Notes: generated by a model from the letters alone, not told the origin. 64,000 nt of DNA from Emticicia sp. 21SJ11W-3 (GCF_024138715.1 NZ_CP092074.1:2418001-2482000); one strand, 5' to 3'; shown: positions 27,821 through 36,618, counted from the first letter of the stretch. Numbers and translations: made by a program.

Positions 27821-29098
27821 CTATTCAATAATTTTTCCGTCTTTCATTACCAGTTTTATATTTCTGATGGCTTGTATATTTTGTGCAGGGTTGCCTTCTA
27901 CTACCAAAATATCGGCCAGTAAACCGGGCTTTATTCTACCTACCTGTTTTTCAATATGAAAAGCATCGGCATTAATACTGGTTGCTGATTTCAGCACATC
28001 TAAAGGCTGCATACCATATTCAACCATCATTTCCATTTCCCGGGCGTTATCGCCATGCGCAAAAACGCCTACATCGCCTCCCATACAAATTTTTACGCCT
28101 GATTTTAAAATTTCTTTAAAAGTCTGTTTTTTCTGCTTAACACGTTCCGGGTCAGGTTCAATGCCCTTTTTCCAGCCTCTGTATTGCAAAATGGCGTCAC
28201 CGGCTGCAAGGGTAGGGCATAAGTACACGTTTTTTTCTTCCATCAGTTTCCATATTTCAGGCGTGCCGTTGTCGCCATGCTCAATGGTTTCTACACCGGC
28301 TTCAATGGCTCTTCGCATTCCTTCCGGTGTTGAGGCATGCGCAACTGTTGGTCTGCCTGCACTTCGGGCTGTAGCTACAATCAGCTTAATTTCGTCAACC
28401 GTAAAAGTAGGTGCTGCTTCACCTCTCAGGCCCCATCTGTAGTCGGCATATATTTTAATTAAATCTGCGCCTTTGCCAATCTGGTTTCTTACTTTCTTTA
28501 TCAAATCATCATGGCCGTCAGCTTCTTCGGCTCCTTGAGGTAAAGTAATTTCAGAAGCAAACCCTTTGGGCGCATAGCTTCCGGTGGCTACCAGCGCTTT
28601 GGTGGCAATCAATAATCGTGGCCCCGGTATAATGTTTTCATTGATTGCCCTTTTTAAACCAACATCGTCAAATTCGGCGCCTTCGGTACCCAAATCCCGG
28701 GCAGTAGTAAAGCCCGCTTTTAAAGTTTTTTCAGCATGTGTTACCGCTCTGGCAGTTCTGTATGAGCGCGATTCTTTTAAAACCTGGTCGTCCCAAGGAG
28801 TTTCGTTGTAAGGATGAAGAAATAAATGTGTGTGGCCTTCAATGAGCCCTGGCAAAAGTGTACAGTTTTTCAGGTCAATAAGTCGGGTGTCTTTATCAAG
28901 GTCTTTCTCGATGGTTGTCTGTAACCCAACATTTTCTATTTTATTGTTTTTTATTAACACACCATAGTTTTCAAATATTTTTTCACCATCAAAAACCCGG
29001 GCAGGTTTCAGATAAACGGTAGATTGTGCCAGAAGGCTGCACGAGCCTGTTACGAACAATGAGAACAATATGAGTCTGTTAATAAAATGTAGTCGCAT
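27821..29098 (-). CDS. Secreted amidohydrolase (imidazolonepropionase-like)
   Basis: 425 residues with a signal peptide (MRLHFINRLILFSLFVTGSCSLLAQ). Metal-binding motifs are EGHTHLF, the active-site lysine region LIKIYADYRWG, VAHAS, TIEHGDNG and GGDVGVF with the catalytic aspartate. The N-terminal and C-terminal segments form the small beta sandwich. Members hydrolyse Xaa-Pro dipeptides, organophosphates or related amides; substrate unknown. Three bases separate its stop from the convergent DUF1460 gene. Confidence 0.85.
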   Translation of the reverse strand: MRLHFINRLILFSLFVTGSCSLLAQSTVYLKPARVFDGEKIFENYGVLIKNNKIENVGLQTTIEKDLDKDTRLIDLKNCTLLPGLIEGHTHLFLHPYNETPWDDQVLKESRSYRTARAVTHAEKTLKAGFTTARDLGTEGAEFDDVGLKRAINENIIPGPRLLIATKALVATGSYAPKGFASEITLPQGAEEADGHDDLIKKVRNQIGKGADLIKIYADYRWGLRGEAAPTFTVDEIKLIVATARSAGRPTVAHASTPEGMRRAIEAGVETIEHGDNGTPEIWKLMEEKNVYLCPTLAAGDAILQYRGWKKGIEPDPERVKQKKQTFKEILKSGVKICMGGDVGVFAHGDNAREMEMMVEYGMQPLDVLKSATSINADAFHIEKQVGRIKPGLLADILVVEGNPAQNIQAIRNIKLVMKDGKIIE

Positions 29099-29136
29099 AA
29101 GATGCATTTATTGAATAGTTTGGTAATAAAAGGCAG

Positions 29137-29304
29137 TTATTGCCTGAAACGTCTGAGGCCGATGAGCCCAACGGTAATAAAAACAAGACCCATCACCAAA
29201 TTAGAAATAGTAACTGTAGGTGTAAAAAAACGGAGCGAAATAATGAGTACGCCGCATGTAATAGCTATGTAGCTGGCATAAAATGAAAGCTTGTTTTTAT
29301 TCAT
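29137..29304 (-). CDS. Small membrane protein (55 residues), unknown
   Basis: Short reading frame from ATG 29304 with two predicted hydrophobic helices (SFYASYIAITCGVLIISL and LVMGLVFITVGLIGL) separated by a short polar turn, ending in a basic RRFRQ tail. It sits 38 bases upstream of the secreted amidohydrolase on the same strand. The composition is that of a genuine small membrane protein, but no family is recognised. Confidence 0.55.
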   Translation of the reverse strand: MNKNKLSFYASYIAITCGVLIISLRFFTPTVTISNLVMGLVFITVGLIGLRRFRQ

Positions 29305-29407
29305 TTGTATCAGGTCAGGTAATTGATTTGAATTTTATTCAAAAATAAACTTTTATTTAATTTTATTGCCTGAATTTTACATTTTTACGAAATAATCAAA
29401 GAATCAC

Positions 29408-29926
29408 ATGCTTATTGGTATAGGCGGGGTGAGCCGCTCCGGTAAAAGTACGCTGGCCAATCTTCTGGTAACCCATTTCAGGAAAAACGGCAAAAAAGTA
29501 ATTGTTTTTCATCAGGACGATTTTGTGTTTCCGGAAACGCAGATTCCGAAGATAAAGAACCGGACAGACTGGGAGTCTCCTCATTCTATTGATTTCCCAT
29601 TGTTTGAAGAAGTGCTGGTGCAGTTTAAAGAGAAATTTGATGTAGTAATAGCCGAAGGACTCTTCGCTTTTCATAGCGACTCTATCAATGCGCTATACGA
29701 CAAGAAAATCTTTGTTAAAATCTCTAAACGCACTTTCCTGATCAGGAAAGCTATGGATACCCGATGGGGATATGAGCCTACCTGGTTTATTGAACATATT
29801 TGGGGGTCGTTTCAGAAATACGGTAAGCCATCGGCCCATGTGAAAGATATGCTGGGTGTGAGCGGAGAAGATGAATTTGATATGGACAAAGTGATTAAGT
29901 ATATCCAAAAAGGCAATAAAAGCTAG
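29408..29926 (+). CDS. Uridine kinase-like P-loop kinase
   Basis: 172 residues. GGVSRSGKST at 6-15 is the Walker A loop and HQDDFVFP near 36 the substrate-binding acidic motif of the uridine/nicotinamide riboside kinase group. VIAEGLFAF supplies the Walker B-like strand and the lid contains the KISKRTFLIRK segment. It probably phosphorylates a nucleoside or related small molecule. It is not full-length Udk (about 210 residues), so substrate is uncertain. Confidence 0.75.
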   Translation: MLIGIGGVSRSGKSTLANLLVTHFRKNGKKVIVFHQDDFVFPETQIPKIKNRTDWESPHSIDFPLFEEVLVQFKEKFDVVIAEGLFAFHSDSINALYDKKIFVKISKRTFLIRKAMDTRWGYEPTWFIEHIWGSFQKYGKPSAHVKDMLGVSGEDEFDMDKVIKYIQKGNKS

Positions 29927-30013
29927 CGTAGGCTCTTCATTAGATTTTCAACGATTAATTTTTGAATTTGTTCTATTTAACAGACCTTTGCATTCTCATT
30001 AAAAATCAGTTCA

Positions 30014-30895
30014 ATGAATCTTATAGACGGAAAATTAATTTCGGCTCAGGTAAAACAGGAGTTAAAAGAAGAAGTTGAAAAACTAAAGGCAGAAGGTGGT
30101 AAAACCCCGCATCTGGCGGCCATATTAGTTGGCAGCAATGGTTCAAGTGAAACCTATGTAGCCAGTAAAATCAGGTCTTGCGAAGAAATAGGCTTTAAGT
30201 CGACTCTTATCAGAAGAGATGAAAGTGTTACTGAACAAGAACTGCTGGAGGTGATTCAACAGCTGAACGACGACGAAGATATTGACGGCTTTATAGTGCA
30301 GCTTCCGCTGCCTGCCCAGATAAATGTTGAAAAAGTAATTGAAGCCATAGAACCCAGAAAAGACGTAGACGGTTTTCATCCTATCAACATAGGCCGAATG
30401 GCCAAGGGGTTGCCTGCCTACATTTCTGCTACACCATTTGGGGTATTGGAGTTAATTAAAAGATATAAAATAGAAACCGCCGGTAAACACTGTGTGGTAG
30501 TAGGCCGCAGCCAGATAGTAGGTTTGCCTATGAGTATTCTTATGCAGCGCAATGCGTACCCTGGCAACTGTACGGTTTCTTTGGTACATAGCCGCACGCC
30601 GAATCTGGCTGAAATCACGCGCCAGGCTGATATTCTGATTGCAGCATTAGGAAAACCTGAATTTATTACTGCCGATATGGTGAAAGAAGGGGCTGTGGTA
30701 ATAGACGTTGGCTTAACCAGAGTAGTAGACTCCACCAAAAAAAGTGGCTTTGCCCTAAAAGGAGATGTGAAATTTGACGAAGTGGCGCCTAAGAGCAGTT
30801 ACATTACGCCTGTACCGGGTGGCGTGGGCCTTATGACAGTAGCCGCGCTGATGTACAACACGCTGTTATCGGCCAGAAGAGAAATTTATAAATAA
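30014..30895 (+). CDS. folD: Bifunctional methylenetetrahydrofolate dehydrogenase/cyclohydrolase
   Basis: 293 residues, standard length. It interconverts 5,10-methylene-THF and 10-formyl-THF. Catalytic [33 protein letters not shown], the NADP loop [12 protein letters not shown] and the C-terminal [15 protein letters not shown] are all present. It is followed by a strong terminator. Confidence 0.97.
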   Translation: MNLIDGKLISAQVKQELKEEVEKLKAEGGKTPHLAAILVGSNGSSETYVASKIRSCEEIGFKSTLIRRDESVTEQELLEVIQQLNDDEDIDGFIVQLPLPAQINVEKVIEAIEPRKDVDGFHPINIGRMAKGLPAYISATPFGVLELIKRYKIETAGKHCVVVGRSQIVGLPMSILMQRNAYPGNCTVSLVHSRTPNLAEITRQADILIAALGKPEFITADMVKEGAVVIDVGLTRVVDSTKKSGFALKGDVKFDEVAPKSSYITPVPGGVGLMTVAALMYNTLLSARREIYK

Positions 30896-30897
30896 AC

Positions 30898-30929
30898 CAA
30901 AAAGGGGCTTAGGCCCCTTTTCTTTTTTA
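30898..30929 (+). terminator. Intrinsic terminator after folD
   Basis: AAAAGGGGC-TTAG-GCCCCTTTT hairpin followed by CTTTTTTA. Confidence 0.88.
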
Positions 30930-30931
30930 TA

Positions 30932-31144
30932 TTAATGATTGATAAAGAGTTGATGAACAATAGATTTACCGCTTTCGGTTTGTAGTTCAACAAAGTATAT
31001 ACCATCTTTAAGCTTTTCAACATCAAACTCTTGTTGGTTGCCTGCTTCCAGATTTTGTTTCTGTACGATTCTCCCCTTCGAGTCTTTTAATAATGCTGTT
31101 GTTTTCATGGTGTTGAACGATTGTTTACTAAAGTCTGCAGTCAT
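30932..31144 (-). CDS. Small protein resembling a type IX secretion C-terminal sorting domain
   Basis: 70 residues. The whole sequence looks like a Por-secretion tail: LLKDSKGRIVQKQNLEAGNQ, then DVEKLKDGIYFVELQTESG and a final KSIVHQLFI, matching the pattern of strands and the G-x-Y-x-V motif of T9SS tails. There is no signal peptide and no cargo domain. It starts immediately opposite the folD terminator. It could be a regulatory decoy, a relic of a longer gene, or an unrelated small beta-sandwich. Confidence 0.55.
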   Translation of the reverse strand: MTADFSKQSFNTMKTTALLKDSKGRIVQKQNLEAGNQQEFDVEKLKDGIYFVELQTESGKSIVHQLFINH

Positions 31145-31532
31145 GATGTTATTTTTTTTCTTTTAAGACGAAACTTTGACAACACTTAGTTGCATTGGTT
31201 TAATCTTTATTTGTATTTTATTGCTAAAAGTAACGGTTTTGATTTATTAAACAAGAGTAGTTGTTTTTTTTCAACGCTTTTTTGTAGTTAACTTACGCTT
31301 TAGTATAAAATACTTATTGAAGGGGCACAAGTTAGCAGTTACCTGCTGTGGTAAATCTAATGAAATGAAGGGGGATTTTTAGATTACAGACTGAGCTTGG
31401 GCGTTTCTGCAAGCTGAAGAACTTACCATTAAAAATAATGTAGAATATGCCATTTTGAAGCACTCGTATGTGTGCTGAAATGGAATTGGAAGGTCTCAAA
31501 AATCAAAATACTAATGAAAACAGTGCAAAAAA
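31145..31532. other. Intergenic region of 388 bases
   Basis: No gene is supported here. A hairpin at 31450-31483 (CCATTT...AAATGG enclosing AGCAC...GTGCT) lacks a T run. The left part is A+T-rich and presumably carries the promoter of the small sorting-domain protein, but no clear TAnnTTTG box was found. Confidence 0.5.
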
Positions 31533-32729
31533 CTAAGGCCTGAATATCAGTTTTGTAGTATAGAATTTCCCTTTCTGAAACTGAAAATAGATTTTTCCTA
31601 CCCTGATAACTGTCATTTCCTTGATGTTGTCGGGGTTATTGAGGTCATCTTCAAGGGTATGAATACTGCCGTTGGTCTTTTTGGCAATCTGAACATAGTC
31701 TGACTGAAACGCCAGGTCTTTTTTATAGGTTTCGCCGCAAAGTATAATATGAGTTTTCTTTTTAACCTTCGATAAGTGCTTCATATCTTTAACGGGGCTA
31801 CTGTTATCGGCAATCATGATAATCTCATCAGCTTCCGGAAAGTGCTTTTGTGCATATAATAAAGCTTCAATGTTGTTCTCGGGTTTGTCGTTATTGTTTT
31901 CTGTATTGCTTATGGCGGCAAACATGGCATCCCACAACTGCATTTCATTCTTTTCTTTTACCATAAACATTTTACCGGGCAGCTTGCCTTTGGTCTGGTT
32001 GCCCAGGCTGTCGCAATCGGTAAAGAAAACCACTCCTTTCACACTGGTGTTGTCGGCATTTTCGGTTATCCAGTCAAATACCTGAGTGGTGTACGGAAAC
32101 ATGCTCGACGTCATGTCACACACAATCACTACATTTTTCCATTTTTCAATATTTCTATCCAGTGCCTGGTAAGAGGTAAGTTCGTATGTTTTACCTAACT
32201 GGCGCACCCGAAGTATTTTGTCGCTCATTGAAATGGCAGAAGCGTTCAGATACCGGATTTCCTTGTCGAGCAAATCAGGATGAATTTTGGGTGTGGTAGT
32301 GGTTAATTTCCTGGAGGCCAGCTTATTTATGTGAAGGTTCGAAAAAGTTTCGGGTTTAAAGTTTTCAGCGTTTTTTTCTGATGCCTCGATTTCTTTGGCA
32401 ATAGCAGGCGGATTAACCTTTTTCAGGTCGGTTTCTTCTGCAGCCTCAGTGTCTTTAGACATTGGCTGAACCACCTTTTCCGGTTTGTTTTCTGGCTTTA
32501 CAAAAGGTGATTCTAACGATATTTGTTGTATAATTTCTACCTCATGGTTATTGTAAAGGTAAAAACCCAAACCGGCCATCATAAGAACAGCGCCGGGAAT
32601 AGCAAAGCGAAGAAAAGAACTAATCTTTATTTTGCGTTGCATTTTCTTCCAGTCTTCCGGCGAATAATCCGGCTGGAAGCTATCCAGCTTCTCCCTGATT
32701 ATCCGATGAAATTTTTCTTCTTCTGACAT
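31533..32729 (-). CDS. Membrane protein with anti-sigma-like N-terminus and VWA-like domain
   Basis: 398 residues. The first 35 residues (MSEEEKFHRIIREKL...) are charged and end in EDWKKMQRKI, as in Bacteroidota anti-sigma factors. A membrane helix follows at about 38-58 (FAIPGAVLMMAGLGFYLYN), then a long linker. From about residue 185 a von Willebrand factor A-like domain begins: VVIVCDMTSSM is a MIDAS-like DxTxS motif, with later FFTDCDS and IMIADNSS acidic clusters. It starts two bases after the ECF sigma gene ends, so the pair is an operon. Anti-sigma function is inferred from this layout. Confidence 0.65.
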   Translation of the reverse strand: MSEEEKFHRIIREKLDSFQPDYSPEDWKKMQRKIKISSFLRFAIPGAVLMMAGLGFYLYNNHEVEIIQQISLESPFVKPENKPEKVVQPMSKDTEAAEETDLKKVNPPAIAKEIEASEKNAENFKPETFSNLHINKLASRKLTTTTPKIHPDLLDKEIRYLNASAISMSDKILRVRQLGKTYELTSYQALDRNIEKWKNVVIVCDMTSSMFPYTTQVFDWITENADNTSVKGVVFFTDCDSLGNQTKGKLPGKMFMVKEKNEMQLWDAMFAAISNTENNNDKPENNIEALLYAQKHFPEADEIIMIADNSSPVKDMKHLSKVKKKTHIILCGETYKKDLAFQSDYVQIAKKTNGSIHTLEDDLNNPDNIKEMTVIRVGKIYFQFQKGKFYTTKLIFRP

Positions 32730-32731
32730 GA

Positions 32732-33250
32732 CTACAATATTTTCGTTAATTTTTGACGAAGCAGCCCATTAGCCAACGATAAATTGGCTCTGGATGTACT
32801 TTCTGCAATCTTTAACATTTCTGCAATTTCTTTGTGAGAGTATCCTTCAATAGCATACAAATTAAAAACAATCCGGTAATTGGATGGTAAACTCTGAACG
32901 GCCGCCATGATATCTTCAGATGAAAGTCGGGCGTAAACTGATTCGTCGCCGAAGTTTTGTTCAGCTATGTTTTCAGACAACTCAGCCGATTGCTTATTTA
33001 TATTTTTTCTGTAATGATCTATGGCGCCGTTAATCATTATACGCCGTAACCAGGGCTTAATACTCTCAATATTATCAATTTTGTGCAGATTTCTGAAAAC
33101 TTTCAGAAATCCATCATTCATTATTTCCAAAGCATCTTCTCTGTTTTCACAATAACTCAGGCAGGCAGATAATGCAAATCCATGAAAATGCTCATAGAAG
33201 ATTTTCATGGCCTTTTCATTGCCTTTCAGGCAGTTTTCGACAACCTCCAT
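32732..33250 (-). CDS. ECF-type RNA polymerase sigma factor
   Basis: Region 2 (NCLKGNEKAMKIFYEHFHGFAL to EDALEIMNDGFLKVFRNLHK) and region 4 (LPSNYRIVFNLYAIEGYSHKEIAEMLKIAESTSRANLSLA) are complete, separated by the usual linker. The preferred ATG (MEVVENCLKGN) gives 172 residues; the frame is open to an ATG at 33322, which would add 24 residues outside the normal domain. Its partner downstream is the VWA-containing membrane protein, so its regulon probably concerns the envelope. Confidence 0.88.
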   Translation of the reverse strand: MEVVENCLKGNEKAMKIFYEHFHGFALSACLSYCENREDALEIMNDGFLKVFRNLHKIDNIESIKPWLRRIMINGAIDHYRKNINKQSAELSENIAEQNFGDESVYARLSSEDIMAAVQSLPSNYRIVFNLYAIEGYSHKEIAEMLKIAESTSRANLSLANGLLRQKLTKIL

Positions 33251-33478
33251 CAAACTATTCGAGGTCAATAGCTTTTTTCTGGTTAAGGTTTTAAAGTAAA
33301 TTTCTGCTGTCTGTGTTGTCATGGGAAATTTACGTTTGAAAATTCAGGTGCTTTTTATCAAGACGTAAATTACCTTTCAAAACGCTGTTGAAAATAATTT
33401 TTTTTCCCGGTTTCAGGCAGATTTTTATTTGCTGGTCTGGAGAAGCAAACTATTCATGCGTACCTAGTCAAGCAAAAT

Positions 33479-33856
33479 TCAGACACGCGCCTGCATGGCC
33501 CTGGCGGTTTGCTTCCGCTTCGGATACACGTAGTCAAAGCCGTTCTGAACTTTAAGGTTATAATCAAAAAACTCAATTGCCCTTTGCAGGTGGCTGCGGT
33601 TAATGGCCACAAAATAAGGTCTTTTACCAGCCCCTTTACGTACCAGCCGGGCATCAAGTTTAAAAATTGTACCTTCCGGATAAGTGCCAATCAGTTTTGA
33701 AGGGCAACTGATTTTTATGTCGCGCGGTACAGGCTGGCCTAAAATGGTGGTCAGCCGCATTCTTCTTTTATTGATGTCGAAAAAAGATTCGGCAAAGATA
33801 TCTATAAAGAAAACCTTGTTTAGTTCCGGAACCTCATCCAATAAAGACAACTGCAT
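33479..33856 (-). CDS. Conserved hypothetical protein, unknown
   Basis: 125 residues, basic, with no signal peptide or membrane helix. It reads as a compact mixed alpha/beta protein (FFIDIFAESFFDINKRRMRLTTILG, then PEGTIFKLDARLVRK and YFVAINRSHL). No family is recognised. It starts about 150 bases from prsA on the opposite strand. Codon use is similar to its neighbours, so the gene appears real. Confidence 0.6.
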   Translation of the reverse strand: MQLSLLDEVPELNKVFFIDIFAESFFDINKRRMRLTTILGQPVPRDIKISCPSKLIGTYPEGTIFKLDARLVRKGAGKRPYFVAINRSHLQRAIEFFDYNLKVQNGFDYVYPKRKQTARAMQARV

Positions 33857-33975
33857 TCGCTTTGGTGTTTAGCAACCTGAGTGCACACCCACTACAGGCA
33901 TTTTGGGAATTATGCAAATCTATACAAAATTTGAAAATATTCTAAACAGGTATGTGATTTTTTAAGTAAAAAGCG

Positions 33976-33983
33976 TACCTTTG
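33976..33983 (+). promoter_or_regulatory. -7 box of the prsA promoter
   Basis: TACCTTTG, exact TAnnTTTG match, 27 bases upstream of the prsA ATG. Confidence 0.6.
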
Positions 33984-34009
33984 CGCATCTTTTTTTGAAG
34001 TGTAAACAA

Positions 34010-34960
34010 ATGGCAGAAGTTAAGATTTTTTCAGGTACGTCATCAAGGTATTTGGCCAGTCGGGTAGCCGATTATTATGGCAAAGATTTAGGAAGCGTAA
34101 GCATCAACCGTTTTGCTGATAGCGAAATTTCGGTAAGCTTTGATGAATCTGTAAGAGGGTGTGATGTGTTTCTGGTTCAGTCGACATTTCCTCCGGGAGA
34201 TAATATCATGGAGCTCTTAATGCTGATTGATGCTGCCAGACGTGCCTCGGCTCACTATGTTTGTGCAGTTATACCCTATTTTGGATATGCCAGACAAGAC
34301 AGAAAAGATAAGCCAAGGGTTGGAATAACAGCCAAGCTGATTGCCAATATGCTTACAGCTGCCGGTGCAGACAGGGTAATGACCATGGACCTGCACGCCG
34401 GCCAGATTCAGGGCTTTTTTGATATTCCGGTTGACCACCTGGAGGGTACATCAGTTTTTGTGCCTTACCTGAAAACCCAGAATCTGGAAAATATCAAGTT
34501 TGCATCTCCTGACGTAGGCGGCGTGGCGCGTTGCCGCAAGTTTGCCTCTTTTTTTGATGCAGATATTGTGATTTGCGACAAGCACCGTAAAAAAGCAAAC
34601 GAAATAGCCTCTATGCAACTGATTGGTGATGTGGAGGGCTCTGATGTGATTCTGGTTGATGACCTGATTGACACCGGAGGTACCATTTGCAAAGCAGCTG
34701 ATCTTATTTTATCTAAAGGCGCCAGGTCGGTTCGTGCTTTCTGTACGCACCCGGTGCTTTCTGGTAAAGCTAACGAAAATATATCAAATTCGGCTCTAAC
34801 AGAATTGGTAGTAACTGATACCATTCCATTGCGCCACGACAACCAGAAAATCAAGGTGTTGTCTGTTGCTGAACTATTCGGCAAGGCTATTGGGCGTATC
34901 AGAGATAACGGGTCTATTAGCACATTATTTATAAATTATCAACAGAATCTGGGCTTCTGA
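34010..34960 (+). CDS. prsA: Ribose-phosphate pyrophosphokinase
   Basis: Makes PRPP from ribose-5-phosphate and ATP for nucleotide, histidine and tryptophan synthesis. 316 residues from the ATG at 34010 (MAEVKIFSG). FADSEISV, the flexible loop PYFGYARQDRKDK, MDLHAGQIQGFFD and the PRPP motif VILVDDLIDTGGT are intact. It is followed after 34 bases by rplY, the usual Bacteroidota pairing, and the two are likely one operon. Confidence 0.97.
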   Translation: MAEVKIFSGTSSRYLASRVADYYGKDLGSVSINRFADSEISVSFDESVRGCDVFLVQSTFPPGDNIMELLMLIDAARRASAHYVCAVIPYFGYARQDRKDKPRVGITAKLIANMLTAAGADRVMTMDLHAGQIQGFFDIPVDHLEGTSVFVPYLKTQNLENIKFASPDVGGVARCRKFASFFDADIVICDKHRKKANEIASMQLIGDVEGSDVILVDDLIDTGGTICKAADLILSKGARSVRAFCTHPVLSGKANENISNSALTELVVTDTIPLRHDNQKIKVLSVAELFGKAIGRIRDNGSISTLFINYQQNLGF

Positions 34961-34994
34961 CAAGAACCCGATTCATTATTTAAACTTTACAAAA

Positions 34995-35555
34995 ATGAAA
35001 AAAACTGAGATTGTAGGGTATAACAGAGCGAATCTCGGACGCCAGGCTTCACAGGAATTGCGCGCGCAAGGTATGGTTCCATGTGTTCTATACGGTGGTG
35101 CCGATCAGGTTTCGTTCTATGCGCCTGCTTATTTGTTCCGTGACCTATTGTTCACTCCAGATGCTTACGAAGTAACCATCAATATTGAAGGCAAAGTATA
35201 TACAGGTATCTTGCAGGATTCACAATACCATCCTGTAAATGACCAGATTATCCATGCTGACTTCCTGGAAATTACACCTGATAAAATTATCAAGGTAGCG
35301 GTTCCTATCAAATTGCACGGTCCGTCAGAAGGACAAAAGAAAGGGGGTAAACTGGTTCAGAAAATGCAAAAACTACGTTTGCAAGGGCCAGCCAAACATA
35401 TTCCTGATTACGTAAACGTTGATATCAAAGACCTTGACTTAGGTAAATCTATCAAAGTAGGTGCTATTGGTGAAATTGAAGGTGTTAAAATCCTTGATGC
35501 CGCCAGCAATCCTTTGGCAGTTATTACCATTCCTCGTTCTTTGCGTCAGCAATAA
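34995..35555 (+). CDS. rplY: Ribosomal protein L25/general stress protein Ctc
   Basis: 186 residues, the long (CTC) type with a C-terminal extension. It binds 5S rRNA in the large subunit. KKTEIVGYNRANLGRQASQELRAQG and GMVPCVLYGG form the N-terminal L25 domain; ILQDSQYHPVNDQIIHADFLEI is the conserved centre. Co-transcribed with prsA and followed by a terminator. Confidence 0.96.
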   Translation: MKKTEIVGYNRANLGRQASQELRAQGMVPCVLYGGADQVSFYAPAYLFRDLLFTPDAYEVTINIEGKVYTGILQDSQYHPVNDQIIHADFLEITPDKIIKVAVPIKLHGPSEGQKKGGKLVQKMQKLRLQGPAKHIPDYVNVDIKDLDLGKSIKVGAIGEIEGVKILDAASNPLAVITIPRSLRQQ

Positions 35556-35581
35556 GATTGAGCTAATCGCTAATAGATATT

Positions 35582-35612
35582 TAACGGGCCGGCAACGGTC
35601 CGTTATTTTTTT
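35582..35612 (+). terminator. Intrinsic terminator after rplY
   Basis: AACGG...CCGTT hairpin containing GCC/GGT, followed by eight T in a row. Confidence 0.8.
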
Positions 35613-35646
35613 GAAGTTTAGCTACGGCGGCTTGGAGGCTGATGAT

Positions 35647-36216
35647 TTATATTTTAGATTTCAGGCGGCTCAGTGTTTCCTGAGATACATTCAGGTATGA
35701 GGCAACCAGCTTGTTAGGCAGCCTTCTTACTACCGAAGGGTTTTCAGCCATCAGCCTGCGGTATCTTTCAGTAGCATCCTGTGTTAAAAAAGACATCAAC
35801 CTGCGGGTATTATTAACATACGCTTTTTCAAGATAATTTCTATAGAATTTTTCCCATTGAGGTACAACTGTAATTAGCTGATGGAAATCCTGATGTGTTA
35901 TATACAGAAGTTCGGTGGGTTCGGCAGCTTCAATAAACTCGTCTGATGGCTCTTCGGTTATAAAACTTACCAGCGCGGTGGCAAACTGGTTTTCAAAAGC
36001 AAAATAGCGGGTGGCTTCCTGCCCGTCTTCATTAATAAAAAATATACGTAAACAACCTTTGCCAACGAAGAAGGTCCGCTGGCTGGTTTGTCCCTGGGTA
36101 ACCAAGGGTTCATTTTTCCTTAGTTGTAAGGGTTTGAAGCAATAAAGAATGCTTTTTAATTCATCTTCACTTACATCAATCTGACTTTTGATATATTGGC
36201 TTAGCTGTTCGTACAT
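35647..36216 (-). CDS. Crp/Fnr family transcriptional regulator
   Basis: 189 residues. The N-terminal roll (LRKNEPLVTQGQTSQRTFFVGKG) is followed by a dimerisation helix and a C-terminal HTH ending in NKLVASYLNVSQETLSRLKSKI. The ligand is unknown. It is the second gene of a two-gene operon after the DUF2798 protein (9 bases between them), in front of which lies a symmetric Crp-type operator, so autoregulation is likely. Confidence 0.9.
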   Translation of the reverse strand: MYEQLSQYIKSQIDVSEDELKSILYCFKPLQLRKNEPLVTQGQTSQRTFFVGKGCLRIFFINEDGQEATRYFAFENQFATALVSFITEEPSDEFIEAAEPTELLYITHQDFHQLITVVPQWEKFYRNYLEKAYVNNTRRLMSFLTQDATERYRRLMAENPSVVRRLPNKLVASYLNVSQETLSRLKSKI

Positions 36217-36225
36217 ATATAAAAA

Positions 36226-36450
36226 TCAATCTTTAACGGTCAGTTTTTCTGCCAGTTTGCGTGCATTAGGAATAATAAGAAATGCAGCAGCATAAGCAAC
36301 AGGTAGCATAACGCTCCAGGCTTTCAGAAATTTAAAGAACCAGTCTTCACCAAAGCCGTAGTTACGCATCAGGCCTACAAAAGCCATAATTAATGTCATG
36401 GGTATCACCACAAATAATGTGTTGATGTACTTAAAATGTTTCTTTTTCAT
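36226..36450 (-). CDS. DUF2798-like small membrane protein
   Basis: 74 residues from the preferred ATG (MKKKHFKYI). Two hydrophobic helices, TLFVVIPMTLIMAFVGLM and WSVMLPVAYAAAFLIIP, are followed by a basic NARKLAEKL tail. This is the common DUF2798 layout (two helices, NAR motif after the second). Function is unknown. An upstream in-frame start would add 32 residues and overlap the promoter. Co-transcribed with the Crp-type regulator. Confidence 0.78.
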   Translation of the reverse strand: MKKKHFKYINTLFVVIPMTLIMAFVGLMRNYGFGEDWFFKFLKAWSVMLPVAYAAAFLIIPNARKLAEKLTVKD

Positions 36451-36483
36451 TTGTTTTAATTGTTTAAGAATAATTTGATGACG

Positions 36484-36491
36484 CAAAATTG
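36484..36491 (-). promoter_or_regulatory. Weak -7 box of the DUF2798/Crp operon
   Basis: Minus strand CAATTTTG, one base from TAnnTTTG, 34 bases upstream of the DUF2798 ATG and 29.5 bases from the operator centre. No TTG at -33. Confidence 0.45.
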
Positions 36492-36512
36492 CATGGTTTA
36501 TTTTTCTTAAAC

Positions 36513-36528
36513 TTTGACATAGGTCAAA
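36513..36528 (-). promoter_or_regulatory. Crp-type operator TTTGAC-N4-GTCAAA
   Basis: Perfect 6-bp inverted repeat with 4-base spacer in front of the DUF2798/Crp operon. It has the same architecture, and the same 29.5-base distance to a weak -7 box, as the operator at 21916-21933. It abuts the T run of the preceding terminator. Confidence 0.7.
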
Positions 36529-36561
36529 AAAAATCTTGCCACTCAAAATGGTGGCAAGATT
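36524..36561 (-). terminator. Intrinsic terminator of the fur operon
   Basis: On the minus strand AATCTTGCCAC/GTGGCAAGATT (11-bp perfect stem, 8-base loop) followed by eight T. It ends the minus-strand operon that begins with fur. Confidence 0.88.
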
Positions 36562-36618
36562 GCATACTACGACAGTTATTTACGACTTAAATATAAAATT
36601 CTTGATGGGTTTATTCAT

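Noticed and set aside
34465-34923. 152-codon open frame on the minus strand
   Set aside because: Antisense to prsA, with no domain or promoter.
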